Part shown: piece by piece, positions 34,246-43,620 of the stretch
Numbering within the stretch: the stretch's first letter is position 1
Layout: every line of letters starts with the position of its first letter
Source of the DNA: Azolla caroliniana
Taxonomy: Eukaryota > Polypodiophyta
Assembly (NCBI GenBank): GCA_043228905.1
Contig: JBHGNT010000007.1
Span: 17,794,001-17,858,000 of the forward strand
DNA: 64,000 nucleotides
Direction of reading: 5' to 3'
Made by a program: the position numbers and the translations under genes
The notes under the pieces: model-generated
The model's input: the letters and a program-made list of their open reading frames with translations, nothing else
What the model was told of the DNA's origin: nothing
Databases searched by the model: none

Positions 34246-34449
34246 ATAGAGTCACAAGTAAAAATTGTAGAAGAATTGTGTGATGAGTATGTGTAGTAGA
34301 CCCATGGGGAATGTGTGTAGACTACGGCACAGTCCGTGAGGGCCTGCCATATCGGGTCCTCGTTCGTCACAGCTTTATCCATTAGTGATGACGATGCTTC
34401 GACTATTCCTTCCTGGTGCATTCGTTCGATATTTGTTTCATTGGCTTTT

Positions 34450-34922
34450 TCGACCCAAGCTTTTGCGGCTTTTCGGATATCATCTCGAACCTCCCACTTG
34501 ACTACCTTTGTCTAGTTGTGGGTGGTAACTTGTTGGACCTCCGCCGTGATCGTATTGACCGTTGGTTCCTTTTGTCATGTGTATATAAAACCCAATAAGC
34601 TTTCCTATGGTGATTCGAACCCATGACATCCTCAAAGGAGGCACATAACCCCAACCATTAGGATCCATCATATTTTATATATTAAATTATAAATTCTATT
34701 ATATCAATAGGAGATATATATTAATAATAATATTATTGAAATGTCACCACCTTGCATAGGCTAATGCATGATGCCAAATGGCATGCTTGCATGAATGCCA
34801 AGTGGTGATCATGCGTGCCTATGAGGTGGCAAGCATGCATGTATCCAAACCATGCTATATAAACATGTATTTGAGTATTGATGAACCATTCTGGTTCAAC
34901 GCCAGTCTTCAGCATATTCTCT

Positions 34923-34972
<50 letters not shown>

Positions 34973-34980
34973 TCACACTC
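34450..34980 (+). repeat. LTR-type direct repeat, copy 2 (element G, C-like)
   Basis: About 90% similar to 33757-34245 by reading, offset roughly 690 bases, ending in a (CT)n tract. The minus-strand frame between the two (about 34190-34600: AAKAWVEKANETNIERMHQ) is open but unrecognised. Confidence 0.75.
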
Positions 34981-34984
34981 GATC

Positions 34985-35261
34985 TCACAAGTTAGGTATT
35001 GAAGTTGCATCATGGTATCAAAATGTAAAGAATTTGAAGACATGTAAAGTATGCAATGAAGGCATGGTAGAGGATGAATGTCACTTTCTCTTCACATGCT
35101 CGACATATAGTGCAATTCGTTCAAGATATGTTGACATACTAAGAGGGAGTGATAACTTAAGATCCATACTTAAGACACCACCTAGAAGGTTGAGCTCATA
35201 TGTGTATGCTTTATTAACACATAGACACTTTGTGCTTCAACATATGAATACCCCTTCTTAG
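34985..35261 (+). pseudogene. Reverse-transcriptase tail fragment (zf-RVT-like)
   Basis: The frame reads TCKVCNEGMVEDECHFLFTC and then YSAIRSRYVDIL, ending at a stop at 35259-35261. The C..C...H....C pattern with DE-HFLF is typical of the C-terminal zinc motif of some non-LTR reverse transcriptases. It differs from the zf-RVT of LINEs 1 and 2. No RT precedes it. Confidence 0.5.
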
Positions 35262-35340
35262 GAAGGAGACATATATCAAGAACACATGTATACTTTGGTC
35301 CCATAGGTCAAAATTGGCCTCTTTATGGATGATAAAAATT

Positions 35341-35354
35341 CTAATTCTAATTCT

Positions 35355-35405
<51 letters not shown>
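35341..35405. repeat. (TTCTAA)n and (CT)n microsatellite
   Basis: Four TTCTAA-type units followed by about 45 bases of CT, then CCTTCCTTCCTT. Confidence 0.95.
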
Positions 35406-35408
<3 letters not shown>

Positions 35409-35452
35409 TTCCTTCCTTCTCCTTGAGAATCTTGCCAAACGTTATCCTCACC

Positions 35453-35764
35453 ATGGAGTCAGTATGCAAGCAAGAGTATGTTCGAGTTGTCTCTGAACTA
35501 GAGCATCTCTCGTCTTTGGAGCAAATAAGTTTGTGGCATTAGAACAAGAGAATCAATGATTGCTTGGAAATTTGCAGTTACAAGTAAGCATAGAAAAGGT
35601 ACAACAGTATGATGAGTTATCAACACGTGTATTGCAACTCGAAACAACATTGTGGTCTCTTCATCAACAAGCTTCAATGCAACAAACCTCTCCCAAAGAA
35701 CTGAAGATTTGTTTGCATGGGGATATATAGTCTACTTTTTGTTCTTCTTTCTTAATAAAATCGT
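35453..35764 (+). pseudogene. gag fragment of a C-related Ty3 element (element H), cut by element B
   Basis: ATG at 35453. Pieces such as EYVRVVSELE, an ENQ-like segment and QLQVSIEKVQ then LSTRVLQLETTL follow the N-terminal half of element C gag (EYQSVFSEFQ, LEQENQRLLG, LALRVQQLEAT). Stops and frameshifts are present. Element B is inserted at its right end (TCGT 35761-35764). Confidence 0.7.
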
Positions 35765-36466
35765 TGTCGGGGTTGCTACGCCCCTGCGTGCAGAAAGGAG
35801 GAGGGACCACGGGGGTCTTGGACCGAAGAGCAAGAGAGAGAGAGGAGAAGGAGAGGGAGACCCGATTACACAGAACCGAAGTTTGCACAGGGACACGGCC
35901 CAACAAACAGAGATCACAAATAAACGCCGACGCAGATGGACGCAACCACGAAAGATATGTACTTATGAATGCAAGAAAATAACAGGCTAAAGTGTTACAA
36001 CCCACGGCGGGGCACGAAATAGATACTAACGAAAACGAACAGGGCGGCGAACAGATGCCGACCCCTGTATGTCGCGACGCACGGAAAGGGGAAAACAGGT
36101 CGGAGGTGCTGCAGGACGCACTCGGGGCGTTCCACGGAACAGCGCAAGCCTCCTCGAAACCTGCACAGGTACGCGATGGAGCAGAAGACAGAGAAAGCAG
36201 GAGTGAGAGAGGAGCTTCGAAATCGGTTCGGCAGCACTTCGTCCTCTCCGCGCGAGATCCCCCATCTCTATTCTTCCTCTTCCTTTTATATCCCGTCAAG
36301 AGGCCGTTTGGCATTAACTGCATACCAACCGAATCTACCCACCTAGGATCCTCGTATGTACCTACTTCGTCCTTAGGTACTTCTTGGCGCGCGTGTGCGT
36401 GTAGAGCCGTTTCCCCCCCACGCCTTGTTCCTCCGATTCCCCTTGTGGGCGGTTTTCTTCACGACA
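35765..36466 (-). repeat. 3' LTR of element B
   Basis: 702 bp. TATA box TATAAAA on the minus strand at 36290-36284. Same length as 42198-42899, offset 6,433 bases with no gap. Confidence 0.95.
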
Positions 36467-36478
36467 TCCGCCCCCACC
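36467..36478 (-). other. Polypurine tract of element B
   Basis: On the minus strand GGTGGGGGCGGA directly precedes the 3' LTR. Element A has the same tract. Confidence 0.85.
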
Positions 36479-36538
36479 TAACCGCGCATCCACCGGCATG
36501 CGCCAAATTAAGTTGGCACGGAGAAAACCGGCCCGCCT

Positions 36539-39500
36539 TTACTCTTCGCCTGCCGGCCCTTCCTCGGCCTCGGATCGGTCGTCGCTGCTGTCCAGGAGAA
36601 TCGGGTCGGGTTCGTCGTCGTGCCGCTTCTTGAAAGCTTTGATCCTCTTCCCGGCCACGGGTATCGCTATTCTCGTACCGTCGAGTTCCGCCAGATGATA
36701 CGTCCCGTTGTCGTTGGCGCTCTGTACCGTGTACGGCCCGAACCATCTCCGTGCGAACTTCCGCGTCGCTCGGTGCTGGTTGTCGAGGCTGCTGTCGTAG
36801 ACGAGCACCCAGTCACCTTGTTCGATCTTCTTCGGTCGGAGTCGGTGCGTTCGGTCGAACCTGGCCTTGTTCTTTATCCTCGCCACTCGGAGCCTTTCTG
36901 CAGCCGTCTCCACGTCCTCCGGTCTCCGTTCGAGTTGTCGTATACGCGCTGCCAACAAGTCCTCCCGGCTCATCTCGTCCCTCCAGTCGACCGTTGCCCA
37001 TGAGGAGATTGTTCGTTCCATCGGCATGATCGGCTTCTGGCCGAACATGAGCTCTGTCGGCATGTACCCGGTTACCGAACTGTGCGTAGTCCGGTCGGCC
37101 CACAAAGCATAAGGTAGAAGTCGCGGCCAGTTACCGATTTGGCCCCCGCATGCCCGAACCAGCGCTTTAACGATCGGTCCGTGTCCGCGCTCCACCTTTC
37201 CATTCGCCTCCGGGTTGTACGCAGTGGTGAGCGAGAGTTTGACTCCCAGCCGATCAAACAGCTCCGCGGCTTCCTCGGTGTCCAACTCCCCTCGGTCAGC
37301 CACGATCTTCCCGACGCACCCGTACCGGCATATCACGTCTTCGATCAGGAACCGACACACGGCCGCGGTCGTCTTATTCTGAAGGGCTCGGCCTTCCACC
37401 TGGTTCATCAGGTCTTCCCGCGCTAGGACCAGATACCGCATCTGTCCTACCCCCATCGGCATCGTCACTAGATCTACCATCCATTTGAAGTGGATAGTCG
37501 GAGGGTACGTAGGGCGAAGCCCGTCCCGGTGTCGGACTATCGAGTGCATCTGACAACTCTCGCAAGTTGACATGAACCGATGCACGTCCCGGTACAATCC
37601 CGGCCACCAGTACTTCCCCTTCAGCTTCTCAAATGTCGCCCACGTTCCACGGTGTCCAGCCCAAGGGCTGTCGTGGTAGGCCGCCAGTAGCTCCTCCTGT
37701 TCTTCCTTCATCGCCACCACCCGGAGCGGGACGCCGTTCCTCTTCTTCGGGTGCTTCCACAAATGCCCATCTCGGAGAAAGAATCGATATGCTTTCTTCC
37801 GGATCCGGTTGGCCTCGTCCTTCGTCCACGACGCATCGGGCGTCATTGTCTTCAAAAACCCGCCGATCTGCAGCCACTCCCCGTCGTACTTGCTCGCGTC
37901 GAACTCGTTAAGCGCCGGAGTGCTCATCCCGTCGGTCGTCATGTATGCCGCCTCGAAGAAATCCACGCCGACTTCTTCGTCTTCCGAAACCATGCCGCCC
38001 TCGTCGTCGAACCTCGCTCTTGAAAGCATGTCGGCCATGGCGTTGTCTTTCCCGGAAATGTGTCGTATTTCCGGGTCCAGGGACTTGATGTACGCTATCC
38101 ACCTGAGCATCGCCAGGTCCGGAGTCGCGCATCCGGAAACCATACCGAGAATCGGCAGGCAATCCGTCTCGATGATCACTTCTGTCCCTATCAGGTAGTC
38201 TTTGTCGGCCTTAACCGCCGAAACAATACCCCAGAGTTCGCGTTTAACCTGGGCGTATCCTCGCTGCCGTTCACTGAGGACTTTCGCGCCGAATCGGATC
38301 GGAAACCGATTGCCGTCCTCGTCTTCCTGGTTCACGACCCATCCGATCCCGGTCGGACTGGTATCCACCGTTATGAATACCGGGGTACCCTTCCCGTATA
38401 CCGCCTTCCGAAGTGCCGGTGCCGCTGCAAGAGCCTCTTTCAGCTTCCGGACCGATTCCGCGTGCTCGTCTAGCCATTCGAACCTTCGCCCCTTTTTCAG
38501 CAACCCGTACAGAGGCTCCGCGACGTGTGCGTAATGCGGGATCCATATGTGGTAGAACGCGCATGCCCCCAGGAATCTCCGTACTTCCGTGACCGAGCTG
38601 CAGTCGGGCTTCATCGCGGAGATGGCTTCTATCTTTGCCGGAGACGGTTTCCGGCCATATGGTCCGCACAGGTGTCCGACCACCATGATTTCTGACTGCC
38701 CGAAGGCCGACTTCTCCCCGGAGAAGGTGAGTCTCGCATCCTCTAGCCTTTGCAGCACCTTCTCGCAGTCGTCGATGTGCGTCGCCACGAATCGCCGGCA
38801 TCCGTCCGGCCCGATCGTCTCGTCCCTTTCTTCCACCGGGCATCCCTTGATCGGGATGTCGTCCAGAAACGGCATGGTGATGTCCGGGATACAGTCCCTT
38901 AGAACCTTGTTCATCGCATTCACCATGTGGGCCACCGAGTTGGTCCCTCCTTGCGGCAGTGTACACATCCGAACTAGGCCGAGGGGAGTTCGCATCGTCG
39001 TAATGTCTTTGCTCTCCACGGCTAGCTGGAACTGGTCGTACCCTGAGTATAGATCCCCGACCGAGTAAATTGACCTCCCGGCGAAGGCCTCCGCGAACTC
39101 GTCTATGGTCGGTCCGATCCCTGCGTTCCGAATGGTCACTCGATTGACCGGCTGCAGGTCCTGGATGAAGCGCAACGAACCGTTTTTCTTCGGTACGGTA
39201 AACCATCGATTCGAATATGGGGCGCTCGACGGCTCGAGAATTCCCATATCAACTTTCTGCCTCAGCAGCTCCATCAACTTCGGGATGTGAGCTCTCGGAA
39301 CCGGGATTGGCTTGAGATTCCATGGTACATGCGGTACCGTGAATATCACCATCGGCTCCACGATCGTCGGGTCAACGCACCCGATTTCCTCCGGCGAGAA
39401 TGCGAAGGCTTTCCCGTGCCTTCCGAGCATTCTCCGAAACCGGTCTTCCTCCGCCGGCAGTAGGAACCCGCCCCCACCGATTTTGAGCTCTCGGAGCGTC

Positions 39501-40030
39501 TCGTCGGCGAAGGTGTGTCCTATGCAGGCCGGATCTCGTAGACTAGGGTCCGATGCAACCCCTTTGATTCTCGACGCGCTGTCCTCCGGTAAGGGTGCCG
39601 CGACCGGCCTTACCTTCCGGTCCACAGTCTTGTACTTGGTGCTTACGTGGGCCATCCGAACTGACTCGAGCCCTCGACCGAAGTCCGCGATGACTCCGTA
39701 CATCTTCTCGGAACACACCGGTATCGTCCGGTCTTCGTTAAGGCCTTCTTCAACTACCTTTCCCAGCATTCCCAAGGTGTCGTCGAATGAGACCACCTCC
39801 ACGGCTCCGTTGATTTCCTCGTCAGGGCCGAGAACTCCGCACGCTCGAAGTCTCCCCTCCGCCTTTGTCTTCTCTCGGCCGCCGATGCCGACTATCGTAC
39901 ACGCTCCGCTGTCGGAGAACAAAAATTCCCTACCTATGGTACAAGGTTTCTTCGGTTTTATCGTACAGGTGTGGGGTTTTCCCGGGGTGTCCGGACTGTC
40001 GCGGCCCCACGCCTTGGCAGCCCTCTCTAA
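36539..40030 (-). CDS. pol: pol of element B: RT, RNase H, integrase
   Basis: The frame is open from the gag stop (40030) to 36539, with no ATG near its start, so it needs frameshifting from gag. RT: RFIQDLQPVNRVTIR, DLYSGYDQFQL, LPQGGTNSVAHM and the catalytic FLDD (38869-38858) followed by IPIKG. RNase H: VFITVDTSPTGIGW, IETDCLPI and SGKDNAMADMLSRA. Integrase: CESCQMH zinc-finger half, VDLVTM, VADRGE, then NPEANGKVERGH giving D, D, E. The tail is rich in charged residues with no chromodomain. FLDD-IPIKG with VRRFLGA...IWI-type text resembles basidiomycete Ty3 elements I know, not common plant clades. About 1,160 codons, no lesion. Confidence 0.93.
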   Translation of the reverse strand, partial: LERAAKAWGRDSPDTPGKPHTCTIKPKKPCTIGREFLFSDSGACTIVGIGGREKTKAEGRLRACGVLGPDEEINGAVEVVSFDDTLGMLGKVVEEGLNEDRTIPVCSEKMYGVIADFGRGLESVRMAHVSTKYKTVDRKVRPVAAPLPEDSASRIKGVASDPSLRDPACIGHTFADETLRELKIGGGGFLLPAEEDRFRRMLGRHGKAFAFSPEEIGCVDPTIVEPMVIFTVPHVPWNLKPIPVPRAHIPKLMELLRQKVDMGILEPSSAPYSNRWFTVPKKNGSLRFIQDLQPVNRVTIRNAGIGPTIDEFAEAFAGRSIYSVGDLYSGYDQFQLAVESKDITTMRTPLGLVRMCTLPQGGTNSVAHMVNAMNKVLRDCIPDITMPFLDDIPIKGCPVEERDETIGPDGCRRFVATHIDDCEKVLQRLEDARLTFSGEKSAFGQSEIMVVGHLCGPYGRKPSPAKIEAISAMKPDCSSVTEVRRFLGACAFYHIWIPHYAHVAEPLYGLLKKGRRFEWLDEHAESVRKLKEALAAAPALRKAVYGKGTPVFITVDTSPTGIGWVVNQEDEDGNRFPIRFGAKVLSERQRGYAQVKRELWGIVSAVKADKDYLIGTEVIIETDCLPILGMVSGCATPDLAMLRWIAYIKSLDPEIRHISGKDNAMADMLSRARFDDEGGMVSEDEEVGVDFFEAAYMTTDGMSTPALNEFDASKYDGEWLQIGGFLKTMTPDASWTKDEANRIRKKAYRFFLRDGHLWKHPKKRNGVPLRVVAMKEEQEELLAAYHDSPWAGHRGTWATFEKLKGKYWWPGLYRDVHRFMSTCESCQMHSIVRHRDGLRPTYPPTIHFKWMVDLVTMPMGVGQMRYLVLAREDLMNQVEGRALQNKTTAAVCRFLIEDVICRYGCVGKIVADRGELDTEEAAELFDRLGVKLSLTTAYNPEANGKVERGHGPIVKALVRACGGQIGNWPRLLPYALWADRTTHSSVTGYMPTELMFGQKPIMPMERTISSWATVDWRDEMSREDLLAARIRQLERRPEDVETAAERLRVARIKNKARFDRTHRLRPKKIEQGDWVLVYDSSLDNQHRATRKFARRWFGPYTVQSANDNGTYHLAELDGTRIAIPVAGKRIKAFKKRHDDEPDPILLDSSDDRSEAEEGPAGEE

Positions 40031-40035
40031 AAATC
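40027..40035 (-). promoter_or_regulatory. gag-pol junction of element B, probable -1 frameshift
   Basis: Minus strand GAT TTT TAG. Slipping one base back on the T run gives TTT TTA GAG and enters the pol frame, which is then open for about 1,160 codons. The heptamer A-TTT-TTA is a near-match to the classic U-UUU-UUA slip site. Confidence 0.5.
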
Positions 40036-42153
40036 CTCTCGGTTGTCGGAACCGAGGGAGTCGCGGTTACGCTCGTGGTTCGGCCTAACCGTCAAAAACT
40101 GGACCGAATGGCGCCCGTCCTGGCTCTTGACCCGCGCATAGGCCGAACCGTTGTCCAGCACCTTGGTCTCCATTCGCGCCGCCGTGATGTACGGCTCTCC
40201 CAGTATGACCGGATGCGAAGACGTCTCCTGCACGAAGAAGTGCTGGTCAATCTCGACGTCGCCGATCTTGACTCGCACATTCGGACAGGCCCCGTGCAGT
40301 TCCTCGGTGGCGCGCGTTGCTGCCCTTATTTTCCACCCGTGCTTGGTGTTGATCGGCCATTTGCCCTTCTTATAGAAGTCCATGGACATCAAATTGATCT
40401 CCGATCCGTGGTCCACCAAAGCTATCACCGGTTCCTGGACATCGCCGATCTTCACCGGGGTTTCCGTGGTCGCTCGGGCCCAGTGTGGTCTCGAATAGTG
40501 GCTTTCCGCCCACTCGTCTCCCAGCGCCATGTCGTCTAGGTGCGTCGCCCGCACTTCCACCGGTCTTTCCGGTTCTGTCTCCGTCGACAGCCTCTTCCGT
40601 TTCACCAAGTCCACGATGGAGTCGTGGAACTCCTTCTTGGCGATTCCCAGCACCTCTCGTAACGACAGCTCCACCTTGCTGTCGAGGATCCGTTCCTCCA
40701 GGACCTTTCGTAAGTCCGTGGTCCTTTCTATCTCCGTCCCCAGACGGTACCCGCCCTTCTGGGGTTTATCTTGCGTACCGGCCCCGCCGGCTTCGTCCCG
40801 TCGTGGCCCGGACCGGGTCTCATATCGTTGTGAGGGCCCGGTCGTCCCGGGTCTCCCCACCCGCTTCTCTTCTACCAGAGCCTCGTAGTTCTGGCAAGCA
40901 GCTTCCACGAAGCCCGTCCTTCCCTCGACCGGGTCGCTCCACCCGGTCATCTCCCGTACCCGTTTCTCCGCACGGTCCGATTCCTCCCTCTTCATCCTCG
41001 TATCGGCAAGGCCTTCCAGCACCGTTGGCCAGAATCCGGCTTTGCTTTCCCTCCGGGCCTCGCCGCCCCCGACTCGAATGCCGGCCGACGCCGAGTAGTG
41101 GACGGTTTCCGCGTGTCGGGCCGCCGCCTCTTCCATCACCCTTTTCATACCGCCTTTTCCGTCGTTTCGGCTCAGGGCCCTTCGGGTGTCGCTGGCATGC
41201 ACCCGTCCTTCCCACAGGTACACCACCCTGTTCCTCAGCGCCTCCGCGAAGTCGCCGCAGTCCTTCCGAATGTGGCCGACTTCATCGCACCACATGCACC
41301 TGTTTCCTGCCGCCGGCCGTCGGTCACGAGCCGGTTCGCCTCCTTCCCTTCGGGCCTGCGCGATTTGGAGGTCCTTTATCGCCTTCGTCAATTCCTCCAG
41401 CGCCGCTCCTCCGGTTGAGCCTCTGACTACGCCGGTCGAAACCGAGCCGGTTTCCAACCATTCCCGGGTCTCTTCCCTGCGCACCTGTGGCGCTGGTTCG
41501 AGCTTCCATGCTGCGACCGAGCCCGACCCGGTCGCCCCGTTATCCGCCCATTCTCGCCGTTTGTCGAAACGGCCACAGACCTTCTTGACAGCCGCCCAGT
41601 CGGTAGTGAGCCCGTCTTCGGTTTCCAGCAAGAGGCCCACGTGCTCCCGATCCCGCTCGTCGACCGACCTGACAAACAGCAAGACCCGGCTCGTGTCCAG
41701 GATGGTTCGGTCGAGCGCCGAAAGGCGCGCAAAGTTTCCCTCGAACTCCCGGAGGAGCGCCGACGCGTTTCTTCCCTTCCCCGGGGACTCCACCCATTCC
41801 ATGAACCTTCGCTTCGAAAGCCGGAGCGCGTCGTCCAGCCCGTATTTCTCCAGGAGCCGACCTTCGAACTCCTCCCAGGTACGGCTCTCCGTCCGCACCT
41901 CGAGCACCTCCGCATGGATGCTCGGCATCGCTACTCGGGGAAATCCGGCAAGACGCCTTTCTTCCGGAATGTCCCGCATCAGCATCTCTGCACCGTAGGA
42001 CGCCAAATACTTCGTGGCATCCTTCCCATCGAACCGGCCAATCGTGCCGACGACCGCCTCAATAGCTCTGTCGAGGGCACCGGTGCTCTCGCGCGCGTTT
42101 ACAATCCGATCCACGGCCGAAGCCATGGCCTCTGCGAGATCCGACCCCCTCAT
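40027..42153 (-). CDS. gag: gag-protease of element B
   Basis: The first in-frame ATG downstream of the predicted RNA start is 42153 (MRGSDLAEAMASAVD), giving 708 codons. Capsid-like region: DGKDATKYLASYGAEM and WEEFEGRLLEKYGL. Zinc knuckle CMWCDEVGHIRKDC lies at about 41300-41258. The aspartic protease at the C-terminus has ALVDHGSEINLMS (Asp at 40413-40411) and later HPVILGEPYITAARMETK. The active site is D-H-G-S rather than the usual D-S/T-G-A. The frame is also open upstream through the PBS and LTR to 42756, so the true start is not fully fixed. Ends NREDF-TAG at 40027. Confidence 0.9.
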   Translation of the reverse strand: MRGSDLAEAMASAVDRIVNARESTGALDRAIEAVVGTIGRFDGKDATKYLASYGAEMLMRDIPEERRLAGFPRVAMPSIHAEVLEVRTESRTWEEFEGRLLEKYGLDDALRLSKRRFMEWVESPGKGRNASALLREFEGNFARLSALDRTILDTSRVLLFVRSVDERDREHVGLLLETEDGLTTDWAAVKKVCGRFDKRREWADNGATGSGSVAAWKLEPAPQVRREETREWLETGSVSTGVVRGSTGGAALEELTKAIKDLQIAQARREGGEPARDRRPAAGNRCMWCDEVGHIRKDCGDFAEALRNRVVYLWEGRVHASDTRRALSRNDGKGGMKRVMEEAAARHAETVHYSASAGIRVGGGEARRESKAGFWPTVLEGLADTRMKREESDRAEKRVREMTGWSDPVEGRTGFVEAACQNYEALVEEKRVGRPGTTGPSQRYETRSGPRRDEAGGAGTQDKPQKGGYRLGTEIERTTDLRKVLEERILDSKVELSLREVLGIAKKEFHDSIVDLVKRKRLSTETEPERPVEVRATHLDDMALGDEWAESHYSRPHWARATTETPVKIGDVQEPVIALVDHGSEINLMSMDFYKKGKWPINTKHGWKIRAATRATEELHGACPNVRVKIGDVEIDQHFFVQETSSHPVILGEPYITAARMETKVLDNGSAYARVKSQDGRHSVQFLTVRPNHERNRDSLGSDNREDF

Positions 42154-42177
42154 TTCCTGCTCTTCTGCCGCCTCCTT

Positions 42178-42193
42178 CACGTCGGGTTCACCA
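42178..42193 (-). other. Primer-binding site of element B
   Basis: Minus strand TGGTGAACCCGACGTG, four bases after the 5' LTR end. Same as element A. The tRNA was not identified. Confidence 0.75.
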
Positions 42194-42197
42194 AAGA

Positions 42198-42899
42198 TGT
42201 CGGGGTTGCTACGCCCCTGCGTGCAGAAAGGAGGAGGGACCACGGGGGTCTTGGACCGAAGAGCAAGAGAGAGAGAGGAGAAGGAGAGGGAGACCCGATT
42301 ACACAGAACCGAAGTTTGCACAGGGACACGGCCCAACAAACAGAGATCACAAATAAACGCCGACGCAGATGGACGCAACCACGAAAGATATGTACTTATG
42401 AATGCAAGAAAATAACAGGCTAAAGTGTTACAACCCACGGCGGGGCACGAAATAGATACTAACGAAAACGAACAGGGCGGCGAACAGATGCCGACCCCTG
42501 TATGTCGCGACGCACGGAAAGGGGAAAACAGGTCGGAGGTGCTGCAGGACGCACTCGGGGCGTTCCACGGAACAGCGCAAGCCTCCTCGAAACCTGCACA
42601 GGTACGCGATGGAGCAGAAGACAGAGAAAGCAGGAGTGAGAGAGGAGCTTCGAAATCGGTTCGGCAGCACTTCGTCCTCTCCGCGCGAGATCCCCCATCT
42701 CTATTCTTCCTCTTCCTTTTATATCCCGTCAAGAGGCCGTTTGGCATTAACTGCATACCAACCGAATCTACCCACCTAGGATCCTCGTATGTACCTACTT
42801 CGTCCTTAGGTACTTCTTGGCGCGCGTGTGCGTGTAGAGCCGTTTCCCCCCCACGCCTTGTTCCTCCGATTCCCCTTGTGGGCGGTTTTCTTCACGACA
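42198..42899 (-). repeat. 5' LTR of element B
   Basis: 702 bp, TGTCGTGAAG...CCCCGACA on the minus strand. TATA box at 42723-42717. Followed on the right by the TCGT duplication. Confidence 0.95.
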
Positions 42900-43251
42900 T
42901 CGTGTCTTCTTCTTTTTTTCCAGGAAAATATCCTTTCATTAGTTATGAACAATTATTACAATAAAGTTGAGCTACCATCAAGCTACCACTGATATGTTGC
43001 ATTCTTCCTTAGGTCCCATCCCTCAAGGATAAATAGTATGAACACTCCACCAGTCCTTAACCAAGTTATGTGATTGGTGTTGGGAACAACCATACTGGTG
43101 GTGCTAAGCACCATTTGGGTCTTGAATTTTGTAATGTGAGAAAAGGGGCATTCTTCCAATAGGCAATAAATTCAAGGCATTGCAACACTACAACATCTAT
43201 CTCACCTTTAATATCCTCATGCCGCCCTTTCAAGGTATGCACAATCTCTAT

Positions 43252-43620
43252 CTAGACATTCCGTACATTTTCCACTGGTTGAACAGTAGTATTACCAAAC
43301 ACCTTAGAACACCTAACAATCCAAATAAACCACATTGTGGTGGTGCATAGTAGCTCCCATACTTCTTGCATTGCCTTTAACATGTAAGGAGATTCAATAT
43401 GACTTCGTTGCACCACCAATATCATTCCTCTTTGAATTCTAATAATCGTGTCATTTGGACATGCCTCATATAGCCACATCATTTGTGTCACTGTAGCCCA
43501 GACTACCATACCCCACAAAAACTGCAATCCCTAGACATAAAGGCTAGAACTCGAAACACTCGTCTCCAAACTTGTTGTGCAACATGACATTCCCACAAGC
43601 AATGTTTCAATGTCTGCATC
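43252..43620 (-). pseudogene. LINE 2 C-terminal domain
   Basis: Minus strand: LKHCLWECHVAQQVWRRVF (second half of zf-RVT) then FLWGMVVWATVTQMMW and TTMWFIWIVRCSKVF, homologous to LINE 1 at 29250-28880. Broken by stops. Confidence 0.75.

Larger units (their letters stand above)
35765..42899 (-). mobile_element. Element B: complete GC-rich Ty3-order retrotransposon, fungal-like
   Basis: 7,135 bp. Two 702-bp LTRs (42198-42899 as 5' and 35765-36466 as 3', on the minus strand) begin TGTCGTGAAG and end CCCCGACA. They are flanked by TCGT on both sides (35761-35764 and 42900-42903). The LTRs have equal length and encode identical shadow translations, so they are identical or nearly so. Interior order is PBS, gag-protease, then pol with RT-RNase H-integrase, then PPT. 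No lesion was found in either frame. It is strongly GC-rich against an AT-rich surround. It sits in C-like gag debris at the border of LINE 2. Likely recent and possibly still competent. Confidence 0.95.

Noticed and set aside
36539-42153. Long plus-strand frames opposite gag and pol of element B
   Set aside because: GC-rich coding DNA leaves open antisense frames. The minus-strand frames carry all the domains.
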